NCBI GenBank assembly: GCA_963668435.2
Contig: CAXXSC010000008.1
Location: 558,001-622,000 of the forward strand
Direction of reading: 5' to 3'
Length of the DNA: 64,000 nt
DNA from: G963668435 sp963668435
GTDB lineage: Bacteria; Latescibacterota; Latescibacteria; Latescibacterales; Latescibacteraceae
The position numbers and the translations under genes are program-made. The notes under the pieces were generated by a model. That model had not been told where the DNA came from and did no database searches. It worked only from the letters and a program-made list of their open reading frames with translations. Of this stretch, positions 57,090-64,000 are shown in pieces (position 1 is the stretch's first letter; each line of letters opens with the position of its first letter).

Positions 57090-57790
57090 CACGATTTCTC
57101 CCCACCGTTTTTACGGATATCATCCGTAATACTGCCGTCCCGGAGGCGGATAACACGCCGTGCTTGTTCGATAACCATCGGGTCGTGGGTGCTGAACAGG
57201 AATGTAACCTGGTTTTCCTCGTTCAGGACACGCATCATGTCGAGAAGATTCGAGGCGGTCTCGGAATCGAGATTGGCCGTCGGCTCATCGGCAAGGACTA
57301 TTGCCGGATTACCGACAACGGCCCGCGCCACGGCGACACGTTGCTGCTGCCCGCCGCTGAGCTGTGCAGGAAAACGGTGTTCGAGACCATTGAGACCGAT
57401 CTCATCGAAAAGGGGCATGATACGACCACGGTGCTCTTTTTCAGGAACACCCTGAATCTGCAGGACAAACTGGACATTCTCATAGGCTGTCAGGACCGGG
57501 ATAAGATTATACGCCTGAAATACAAATCCGATTTTTCTCAGGCGGAGATCGGAAAGCTGATCGTCGTTTCTTTCGCTGGTGCATTCACCGCCGATAAGGA
57601 TATCGCCGTGATCGGGCCTGTCGAGGCCGCCAATGAGATTGAGAAGGGTGGTTTTTCCACTGCCCGAGGGCCCGGCCAGTGTCGCGAAATCACCCGTGCC
57701 GATGTTGAGATCGACACCATTTACCGCATGGACAATGTGCTCACCTTCCTGAAATTCCTTTCGGACATTTGTCAGTGTTATCGCGTCCAT
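57089..57790 (-). CDS. ABC transporter ATP-binding protein (LolD/MacB-type)
   Basis: The 233 residues have Walker A GPSGSGKTT, Q-loop FVFQAYNLIPVLTA, signature LSGGQQQR, Walker B IVLADEPTANLD and switch histidine FSTHD. The LolD/MacB subclass does not move solutes through the membrane; it drives mechanical extraction of lipoproteins or lipids by FtsX-like permeases. Both such permeases are encoded upstream in the same unit. The gap to the second permease is 91 bases. Confidence 0.94.
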   Translation of the reverse strand: MDAITLTNVRKEFQEGEHIVHAVNGVDLNIGTGDFATLAGPSGSGKTTLLNLIGGLDRPDHGDILIGGECTSERNDDQLSDLRLRKIGFVFQAYNLIPVLTAYENVQFVLQIQGVPEKEHRGRIMPLFDEIGLNGLEHRFPAQLSGGQQQRVAVARAVVGNPAIVLADEPTANLDSETASNLLDMMRVLNEENQVTFLFSTHDPMVIEQARRVIRLRDGSITDDIRKNGGEKS

Positions 57791-57881
57791 GATTCCACTC
57801 CGTTCGTTATATTTTCAAAATTAGCACTCATGAAACTGCATTATGCTTATATCAATCAAGAACAGGACTATACAACCATTT

Positions 57882-59120
57882 TTAATATTTTCTCATGGCA
57901 TCGGCCGGCCTGATTTTAAGCACATAATGCGCAGGATAGAGCGATGCCAGCACAGCAAGACCGATCATACCGAATGCCAGTTTGGTCATTGTCGGCCAGT
58001 CGAAAGTGCTGTAAATCACCGGATCGACCAGCGTTCCGGCCAGGCCCTTGTCCTTGATTGCGAATGAATAATCGATTCCATGTGTATACGTGTATGTACA
58101 GACAAGTGTCGCCAGCAGAGTACCGAGCACGACACCGGCCAAACCAAGTACCAGCGCCTCGGTAACAACAATTTTCCGTATGCCGCTCTTGTTGAGGCCA
58201 ATAGCCCTGATGACTCCGAACTCACGGGTACGCTCCATCACACTCATCAGCAGAGTGTTGATCGTGCCGATAGTCACAATCAGGTACATGAATACGATCA
58301 TGATCTCGAATCCCACGTAATCCATTTTTATCGCGTTTGCTATATCGGGCATGGCTTTTTCCCAGCGGAAAGCAGCGACATCTCCACCAAGCCCTGCGGC
58401 AATTGACTCGATTTTCGGCATAACGCTGTCGATTGTCTTGTAGGAATCGAACATGACCGCCACCTCATGGGCGCCGTTCTCCGCTCCGATGAAATCACCG
58501 AGGAATTTCCGGGGCACCAGCACCATGGCGGCATCGATCATTTTCGCGTTCGTGGTGACAAGGCCGGTAATACGGTACAGGCGGCTGGCGATCTCTCCGT
58601 TGGCGTCCTGCGCCATGATAACGAACTTCTTGCCGACCTTGAGACCAAGCTCATCGGCGAGAACAGAACCGACAAGCGCGCCGCGGCTGTCATCATCCGA
58701 GGGAATCTCGCCCTCGCTGATATTCTCCGCCTTGAGGATCGGATTGGTTGCCAGCTCACGGGCGAAATCGAGCCCCATGACAATAGTCGAGCGGCTCTCA
58801 CGGCTTGATTTTATCAGTCCCGGCACATGAAGGCGCGGATAGACAGAGCTCACCTCGGGCAACGCCTCCAGTTCATCGAGGACCGTATCGGTCGGAAATG
58901 TCAAATCGGATTTCCTGAGTTCGAGATAGCCGTGACGGTAGAGGCCGATATGCCCGCTTCCCATCTTGACACCGTCATCTATCATCTGTGAATACGATCC
59001 CTTGGCGAGATTATTCATAAAAATGGCGAGGAAAATACTGCCCGCGATCGAGGTCAGCTCGATCAGGCTGCGGCGGCGGTTCCGCCAGAGATTTCGCCAT
59101 CCGAATTTCAACCAGAGCAT
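57882..59120 (-). CDS. FtsX/LolE-like ABC permease
   Basis: The 412 residues have TM1 near the N-terminus after LRKF-like WRNLWRNRRRSLIE, a large periplasmic domain (about 50-270), and three C-terminal membrane segments (MIVFMYLIVTIGTINTL and following). The family motif MERTREFGVIRAIGLNK is intact. It pairs with the second permease and the ATPase as a Lol-like machine. I chose the ATG after GGAG; the longest frame extends 19 codons into the upstream permease gene. Confidence 0.92.
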   Translation of the reverse strand: MLWLKFGWRNLWRNRRRSLIELTSIAGSIFLAIFMNNLAKGSYSQMIDDGVKMGSGHIGLYRHGYLELRKSDLTFPTDTVLDELEALPEVSSVYPRLHVPGLIKSSRESRSTIVMGLDFARELATNPILKAENISEGEIPSDDDSRGALVGSVLADELGLKVGKKFVIMAQDANGEIASRLYRITGLVTTNAKMIDAAMVLVPRKFLGDFIGAENGAHEVAVMFDSYKTIDSVMPKIESIAAGLGGDVAAFRWEKAMPDIANAIKMDYVGFEIMIVFMYLIVTIGTINTLLMSVMERTREFGVIRAIGLNKSGIRKIVVTEALVLGLAGVVLGTLLATLVCTYTYTHGIDYSFAIKDKGLAGTLVDPVIYSTFDWPTMTKLAFGMIGLAVLASLYPAHYVLKIRPADAMRKY

Positions 59121-59157
59121 TGTTATATCTCCAAAACGAGTGAGCGATTGAGGTCGA

Positions 59158-60390
59158 TCAGACTTCCCTGAGCACATCGACAGGACGTTGCTTTTTCAGT
59201 TTCCGCGCTGGGAAAAGCGATACGATTACACCGAGAATGATGATCACGATAATCGGCATGAACATGCTTCCCGGATTCGGGTAACTCCTGATTCGCGGCA
59301 CCAGCACAGTCTCGGCATAGGCGATCGGCGTTATCCAGCGGCTGAGATCGATATGATGGTCACGGAGAATATAGGTGCCGATCACGCCGACAATACCACC
59401 AGCCATACCGGAAATGGCGCTCATGAGAAAGCCCTCGAGCACGATCAGCCATGACAGGCGGCGTATTTTCATTCCTATCGCCCCCATGATACCGAACTCA
59501 CGCATGCGTTCAAGCAGGGCCATGTACATGGTGTTGGCAGACACGAGGATAACCGCGAAATAGAAAATGATCGCGAATATCAGCTTCAGAGTCCCCCACA
59601 TTTTCAGCACCTGGCCTATCTGCGGCAGGAACTCATTCCACGGGCTCATGACCAGATCACCGGCGCTGTCCCTGTGCTCGGCAACCCACTCTTCAGCCTT
59701 GAGCGCGGAATCGAGTGAAAGCGCCACCTCATGAAGCCGCCCCTCGACAACAAGCATCTCTTGAAGACGGTTACGCCCGACAACAGCGAGCATGGCGTCA
59801 CGGATCGGATCGTTGGTATTGATAATCCCGACCACATGAAAAATATCGGCCGCTATCGAACCATCGGCACCCTGTCCCATTGCGATGATCTCACCGCCTA
59901 TTTCCGTTTCGAGAAGCTGTGCGAGGCCCTTGCCCAAAACAATCTGGTCCGAGGCCGGATCAGTGAGGAAAACACCCTCACTGACATGCTTGTCGAGCGT
60001 GGTTACCGTTTTTTCCTCGGCGGGATCGATGCCGAAAAGTTCCGCCGGCTGTGAATGGCTTTCGTCGCCATTCTGGAAACTCAAAAGAGCATATCCCCTG
60101 ACCCGTCCAGCCATTCCTTTCACATGCGGCAGACTGCCGATCCCGTTTTCCATGAAATCAGACGGCAGGTTCTGATGAAGCTTGTGCTGATCGAGATAGT
60201 CCTCGGCCGTTATTTTCACATGGCCGTGATAGAGATCTGTCGCACCCTCGATCATATCCCACAGCATCCCGTCATAAATACCGAGAGTAAGTATGAGCAG
60301 TGCGGTCGCCAATGCCATGGCAGACATGGTAAGAAGGGTTCTCCGCCGGTTTCTCCAGAGATTCCTGTACCCCAGCTTGAGTATCAGCAT
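59158..60390 (-). CDS. FtsX/LolC-like ABC permease
   Basis: The 410 residues have the same layout: YRNLWRNRRRTLLTM then TM1, a periplasmic domain, and three C-terminal membrane segments with LLERMREFGIMGAIGMK. It is a paralogue of the next gene, giving a heterodimer as in LolCE. It lies 37 bases upstream of the second permease and 62 bases downstream of the LolA-like gene. GGGAGGGGAG stands directly before the ATG. Confidence 0.92.
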   Translation of the reverse strand: MLILKLGYRNLWRNRRRTLLTMSAMALATALLILTLGIYDGMLWDMIEGATDLYHGHVKITAEDYLDQHKLHQNLPSDFMENGIGSLPHVKGMAGRVRGYALLSFQNGDESHSQPAELFGIDPAEEKTVTTLDKHVSEGVFLTDPASDQIVLGKGLAQLLETEIGGEIIAMGQGADGSIAADIFHVVGIINTNDPIRDAMLAVVGRNRLQEMLVVEGRLHEVALSLDSALKAEEWVAEHRDSAGDLVMSPWNEFLPQIGQVLKMWGTLKLIFAIIFYFAVILVSANTMYMALLERMREFGIMGAIGMKIRRLSWLIVLEGFLMSAISGMAGGIVGVIGTYILRDHHIDLSRWITPIAYAETVLVPRIRSYPNPGSMFMPIIVIIILGVIVSLFPARKLKKQRPVDVLREV

Positions 60391-60451
60391 ACTCCCCTCC
60401 CGAGAATCGTAGCTGTTCGCTTTCTATCTGTCAGTTTCATCACAGTATCCT

Positions 60452-61210
60452 TTATCGTGCCCTGAGCGATCGTATCGAGAAAAGGTCTTTTTTCAGTTTG
60501 ACATCAAATTCGATCTCGTCGTAGAGGAATTCAGTGTACTCGTCCGGCTCATCCTCGGGTTCTATCATCATTCGCATGGGCAGCCAGCGCTGATCGACCA
60601 ATTTTACATTGTCGAAAGCCATTGTCCTCACCAGTTCGCCGTCCTCATCGTAATAAAGGATATCGACAGGGATAGTACGCTCGAGATCGACATTATATTC
60701 GATACGCCCCCAGACAACTGCGGCATCCGGCTTGGGAATACCGACGATCTTAGCATGCTTTTCATCGGATTCGGCGACAGTGAGATCATACAGCTCGTCG
60801 ATCTTGTTTTCCTTGACTATGTCGTCGTTGGTGAGATGACTTCCCATCCAGCTGTCCCCCATAAGGCTGGACGGTATCTTTATCATACGGTCGATTTTCG
60901 GAATGTAGTTCCACATATCGTCTTTAATCCTTAGAGTCGCGGTGCCCTGATCCTTTTTCGGACTGAGAATCCTGGCGAGGAACGTGTCGCGGCCTTCCGA
61001 CCACGATTCGAGGGTCATCTCACGTGTCCAGTTCTCGGTGACAACTTTCATGCGGGCAACCGAATGAGCCGTTTTGCCCTGGTATTGCGTCTCGACCTTC
61101 CTGATCAGCTCCACAGCGCTCATCCCCTTGAGCTCATCCGCAGTATAACCATCGATCGAAATAAGAGAAACGAACGCAAACACAACTGCAATTTTCCATA
61201 CGCCTTTCAT
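60452..61210 (-). CDS. LolA-like outer membrane lipoprotein-sorting family protein
   Basis: The 252 residues have a signal peptide (ending DGYTA) and a LolA/LolB-like fold of the outer-membrane lipoprotein-sorting family (AVELIRKVETQYQGKTAHSVARMKV, DMWNYIPKIDRMIKIP, PEDEPDEYTEFLYDEIEFD in part). LolA carries hydrophobic cargo across the periplasm; with two LolC/E-like permeases, a LolD-like ATPase and a barrel, this suggests a complete envelope export path. It overlaps the TetR gene by four bases (ATGA). Confidence 0.88.
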   Translation of the reverse strand: MKGVWKIAVVFAFVSLISIDGYTADELKGMSAVELIRKVETQYQGKTAHSVARMKVVTENWTREMTLESWSEGRDTFLARILSPKKDQGTATLRIKDDMWNYIPKIDRMIKIPSSLMGDSWMGSHLTNDDIVKENKIDELYDLTVAESDEKHAKIVGIPKPDAAVVWGRIEYNVDLERTIPVDILYYDEDGELVRTMAFDNVKLVDQRWLPMRMMIEPEDEPDEYTEFLYDEIEFDVKLKKDLFSIRSLRAR

Positions 61211-61851
61211 TTACGGGAACCTCCTTCCCCCTGTTCGGGCGATGCAATTTTACGAACCATTTCGGCATATAATTGTGAGTACTTATCAAGCTGTTCAGAG
61301 CTGAATTCCTCCCAGCGCTCGAAAACCCAGAGATCGAGCCCCTCCCCCATGTGCGAAAGAATGGACATGAGCAGATCGAGCGGAACATCCTCGCGCACGA
61401 CACCAAGCTCGAGCCCCCTGCTGAAAAACGAAACATAGACAGCCTGGATTTTCTCAAAAAAATCAGCGATCGCTCCGGAGGCATGCGGTGAATCGCCCAT
61501 GCGGTAAAGATCGCGCGTGAGCATGACAATATCGGGATTATCTTTCGTGTGGCTGATATAGTCCAGGGTGAGTTCAGAGAAAACATTCCAGAAATTCTCC
61601 GCTGTCAGAACCTCCGGATCTATCACCGTGGTTCCTAAAAGCTCACCATATACCTCTGAGAGAACGGTAAGGTAAAGATCAGTCTTGTCCTCGAAATAAT
61701 AGTAAAGCGACCCCTTGCTGATCCCGGCATTTTTGATAATACCGTTAAGCGACGCGTCGTGAAAACCGTTATCGGCGAATTCGCGGCGGGCAGCGCCTAT
61801 AATATTCTTCTGCTTGTCTTTATCGAGATTATCGAAACGTTTTGTGGGCAT
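61207..61851 (-). CDS. TetR-family transcriptional regulator
   Basis: The 214 residues have an N-terminal helix-turn-helix (about 10-55; NGIIKNAGISKGSLYYYFEDKTDLYL) and an all-helical ligand domain. As the first gene of the Lol-like operon, with a palindrome just downstream of its own -10 box, it probably represses its own operon and responds to an envelope-active or lipid-like ligand. The ligand is unknown. Confidence 0.92.
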   Translation of the reverse strand: MPTKRFDNLDKDKQKNIIGAARREFADNGFHDASLNGIIKNAGISKGSLYYYFEDKTDLYLTVLSEVYGELLGTTVIDPEVLTAENFWNVFSELTLDYISHTKDNPDIVMLTRDLYRMGDSPHASGAIADFFEKIQAVYVSFFSRGLELGVVREDVPLDLLMSILSHMGEGLDLWVFERWEEFSSEQLDKYSQLYAEMVRKIASPEQGEGGSRK

Positions 61852-61889
61852 TGAAACATCCTCATACCATTAATTCACACCATGGTTTT

Positions 61890-61900
61890 GACCACTGGTC
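61890..61900. promoter_or_regulatory. Candidate TetR operator
   Basis: GACCACTGGTC is a dyad with a central mismatch, located about where transcription from the adjacent -10 box would begin, a usual place for a TetR operator. Confidence 0.45.
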
Positions 61901-61908
61901 TAAACACG

Positions 61909-61937
61909 AATATACACACACATTGTTTATCTGTCAA
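61909..61937 (-). promoter_or_regulatory. Consensus promoter of the TetR/Lol-like operon
   Basis: On the minus strand TTGACA (61932-61937), 17-base spacer, TATATT (61909-61914). It is about 58 bases upstream of the TetR ATG. Confidence 0.75.
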
Positions 61938-61955
61938 GATTATTTTATAAAAAAC

Positions 61956-61983
61956 TTGATAAGTTCATCCGAGAACGTATATT
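61956..61983 (+). promoter_or_regulatory. Putative divergent promoter of the NlpC/P60 gene
   Basis: TTGATA (61956-61961), 16-base spacer, TATATT (61978-61983), about 108 bases before the ATG at 62091. It lies back to back with the TetR promoter. Confidence 0.5.
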
Positions 61984-62090
61984 TTCCTTAACAGACGGGC
62001 TCGTACCCGCCTTCTTTTTTAATCGCGCTCCTATAGACGAATATATCTATATGGGATAGTATCCCTGACTTTTATTGAGAGGGTCCCACC

Positions 62091-63518
62091 ATGAAGAAAA
62101 CACTGCTAACGCTGATCACCTGCCTTCTGGCCGCAAGCGCATTCAACGTATTCGCAGCAGAGAACAAGGACAAACCAAAAGACAAGCACGCTGTCGCTCC
62201 GCTGCCGGATGTCGAGCAGGCCATGCTTACTGCCGACTACTGGATATCCGCCAACAGCGATGCCGAAAACATCGTAATGACCCCGGAGGAGATCACAGCT
62301 TTCAATAAAAAAAACCGTGAAAGGCGGGTCCGGTTCAGCGACCGTTTCGGGAAGAAAGATCCGCTCATCAACAATTACTACGAGAAGCTTGCAATCGGCC
62401 TTTACATGAACCCGATCCATCCCGAGGAACTGCCGGAGACTGCCCCCGGCGATTCGCTCAGGACATGGCTGTCTGACAATACCGACTATCTGTTGAAAGA
62501 TGATTTCTATGACTCCCGCAATGTCACCTGGAGTGACAAGCAAAAGAAAGACCTGATCGAAAACATGAATGCCGGGGCTGTCCCCGATGTGATCGAGCTT
62601 CGTTTCGGACTCGTGATCGAACGCGCCGACATGCGTCTCTTCCCCACCTGGCACGCCGGATTTGGCGACACAAAATGGGAGTTGGACTTTTTCCAGACAA
62701 CAGCGGTCTATTCGGTTGCACCGGCGGCGATCCTGCACCGGTCGAAATGCGGTGACTATTACTACGTGCAGACTGCCTATGCCCGTGGATGGATGGAGGC
62801 GGGGAAAATCGCTTTCACCAACAGGAAAACACTTCAGAAAATAGCCGCGGATGACAATTTCCTGATGTCCACCGAGGACCAGGTCCCGGTCTACAGCGAC
62901 GCAAAATTTGAGAATTTCATCCGCTTTTTCTACATGTCGGAAAAACTGCCCCTTAAGAAACTCTCTGACAGCGCGGTCGTTGTCAAAATTCCGGTACGAA
63001 AAGCCAACGGTAAGCTCGGATTCAAAAAAGGATACATCAAACCCGGCGCAGATGTCCACAAAGGCTATCTGCCGTTCAGCAAAGCCAATGTCTATCGTCA
63101 GGCGTTCAAACTTCTGGACACCCCCTACGGTTGGGGTGACCAGTTCAGGAAACGCGACTGCTCAGGCGCCCAGCGTGTTGTGCTGTACTGTTTCGGGTTC
63201 GAGGTGGGACGGTGGCCGAACTTTGTCCTGCTCGCCCCTGATCATATCAGCTACATCAATCCCGACTGGAGCGAAGAGGAAAAGCTGCGTCATATCGAGC
63301 AGATCGAGGGCGGCATAACATGGTGCGGAAGCGGCGGCCACCTTGTGTTCTACCTCGGCAAGGCAAAGAACGGCAAATGCTATTTCATGCACCAAGGCGG
63401 CTGGGGCTATGACGAAGGCGACCAGCATTACTATGTGAATCGCGTCCAGGTCAATGAGGCACATCATTCCTGGTACGATATCAATTCGCCGCGTGTTTTC
63501 TCGACGTTCAGGAAATAG
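62091..63518 (+). CDS. Exported NlpC/P60 peptidase with SH3-like domains
   Basis: The 475 residues have a signal peptide (ending VFAAE), a helical N-domain (about 40-170; IVMTPEEITAFNKKNRER), SH3-like segments (about 175-330) and an NlpC/P60 domain with catalytic C357 in KRDCSGAQR and H417 in GSGGHLVFYLG. Such enzymes cut peptidoglycan stem peptides (D-Glu to diamino acid). The N-domain with SH3 pair is the type of the YkfC-like gamma-D-glutamyl peptidases. A paralogue follows directly. Confidence 0.9.
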   Translation: MKKTLLTLITCLLAASAFNVFAAENKDKPKDKHAVAPLPDVEQAMLTADYWISANSDAENIVMTPEEITAFNKKNRERRVRFSDRFGKKDPLINNYYEKLAIGLYMNPIHPEELPETAPGDSLRTWLSDNTDYLLKDDFYDSRNVTWSDKQKKDLIENMNAGAVPDVIELRFGLVIERADMRLFPTWHAGFGDTKWELDFFQTTAVYSVAPAAILHRSKCGDYYYVQTAYARGWMEAGKIAFTNRKTLQKIAADDNFLMSTEDQVPVYSDAKFENFIRFFYMSEKLPLKKLSDSAVVVKIPVRKANGKLGFKKGYIKPGADVHKGYLPFSKANVYRQAFKLLDTPYGWGDQFRKRDCSGAQRVVLYCFGFEVGRWPNFVLLAPDHISYINPDWSEEEKLRHIEQIEGGITWCGSGGHLVFYLGKAKNGKCYFMHQGGWGYDEGDQHYYVNRVQVNEAHHSWYDINSPRVFSTFRK

Positions 63519-63536
63519 CGTTCTTATTTGATCAGC

Positions 63537-63564
63537 AAGCCCGGTCCCACGACCGGGCTTTTTT
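63537..63564 (+). terminator. Rho-independent terminator after the NlpC/P60 gene
   Basis: AAGCCCGGTC and GACCGGGCTT form a 10-bp stem with a CCAC loop followed by a T run, 18 bases beyond the stop. Confidence 0.9.
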
Positions 63565-63597
63565 ATGCAATATCGGCACCAACGAAGCAACTCACTG

Positions 63598-63626
63598 TTG
63601 ACATTTAACTATCTGTCAGATATACT
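63598..63626 (+). promoter_or_regulatory. Consensus promoter of the second NlpC/P60 gene
   Basis: TTGACA (63598-63603), 17-base spacer, TATACT (63621-63626), about 50 bases before the ATG at 63676. The -10 box lies within a perfect palindrome. Confidence 0.78.
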
Positions 63627-63640
63627 GCATACAGTATATC
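63619..63640. promoter_or_regulatory. 22-bp palindromic operator over the -10 box
   Basis: GATATACTG, a four-base centre (CATA), and the exact complement CAGTATATC. Nine perfect pairs cover the -10 element, so a bound dimer would block RNA polymerase. Confidence 0.6.
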
Positions 63641-63675
63641 AAATGGAAAACTCAAATATGTTCAGGGAGACAGCA

Positions 63676-64000
63676 ATGAGAACTCGTACAATAGTATTGA
63701 GCCTGATACTCATGATCATGATCTGTACCGTGTCAGCATCAGTCGCCGAGGAAATTGCAGATTACCGTCACGCGGCGAACAACCTTCCCGGAGTCGAGCC
63801 GGAAATGATGGAACCCGGCTACTGGATCAGTCTCATGGACGATCCGGACGATATTGTTATGACTCCTGAGCAAATACTTGCCTTCAACGCCCGGGTCAGG
63901 ACAAAAACAGTCGCTTTTCCCGAGCGTTTCGGCAAACCTGATCCCCTTGAGAGCGGGTTCGGCGAGAACCTCCTTAAAGGGCTGATCATGAATTATCTCG
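63676..64000 (+). CDS. Paralogous NlpC/P60-type exported protein (partial)
   Basis: The first 108 codons are visible before the window ends. A signal peptide (ending SASVAE) is followed by the same N-domain as the preceding gene (GYWISLMDDPDDIVMTPEQI, FPERFGKPDPLESG), so it is a tandem paralogue; the catalytic domain lies beyond the window. The ATG follows AGGGAGA. It has its own strong promoter and operator, so it is regulated separately from its twin. Confidence 0.87.
   Translation, partial: MRTRTIVLSLILMIMICTVSASVAEEIADYRHAANNLPGVEPEMMEPGYWISLMDDPDDIVMTPEQILAFNARVRTKTVAFPERFGKPDPLESGFGENLLKGLIMNYL

Noticed and set aside
62106..63059. 317-codon open frame antisense to the NlpC/P60 gene
   Set aside because: The sense frame has signal peptide, catalytic motifs and a ribosome-binding site; the antisense frame shows no domain and results from codon bias.
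63619..63640. Palindrome as a LexA (SOS) box
   Set aside because: It has CTG-N4-CAG spacing, not the CTGT-N8-ACAG of gamma-proteobacterial or GAAC-N4-GTTC of Gram-positive LexA sites; kept as an unassigned operator.

Overview
The window reads as a chromosomal segment of a diderm bacterium with no close relative that I recognise. Outer-membrane porins, a LolA-like protein, lipoprotein signal peptides and one C-terminal sorting domain of the PNPFNP type together suggest the Fibrobacterota-Chlorobiota-Bacteroidota neighbourhood or a candidate phylum such as Latescibacterota. That placement is inference. I saw no rRNA, tRNA or CRISPR array.

Region 1 (1-28.6 kb) is one large signalling block, entirely on the minus strand and visibly AT-richer than the rest. 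Read 5' to 3' it starts with a CheB-CheR-PAS protein and a 2578-residue histidine kinase carrying about seventeen PAS domains and one GAF domain. A LuxR-type and a stand-alone response regulator follow. Next comes a complete stressosome module: three RsbR-like STAS proteins with different sensor heads, RsbS, RsbT, and an RsbT-RsbX fusion. It is coupled by overlapping genes to histidine kinases, receiver proteins and an HD-GYP c-di-GMP phosphodiesterase. No RsbU, RsbV, RsbW or sigma factor is present, so the stressosome appears to feed a phosphorelay and second-messenger output instead of a sigma factor.

Region 2 (28.8-32.6 kb) is a scar of mobile DNA. It holds a response-regulator pseudogene with two adjacent stop codons, a decayed IS256-type transposase fused to a stray copy of the 5' end of a dehydrogenase gene, an intact IS5-family element with a TTAA target duplication, and the frameshifted dehydrogenase gene itself. 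A 133-bp inverted repeat (four mismatches) brackets the IS5 element.

Region 3 (32.7-64 kb) is mostly metabolic and envelope genes: a secreted beta-propeller protein with a sorting domain, carbohydrate-active and Tat/lipoprotein enzymes, an orphan BlaI-type repressor, an exported TldD-like pair of which one member has lost its metal site, a chemoreceptor, a porin, signal peptidase I, an S9 peptidase, a GH43-esterase fusion, a TetR-controlled Lol-like ABC export operon ending in an outer-membrane barrel, and two tandem NlpC/P60 paralogues with a strong promoter and palindromic operator between them.

Several single-base frameshifts (dehydrogenase, CBM9-like protein, S9 peptidase) are either decay or consensus errors; raw reads would decide.
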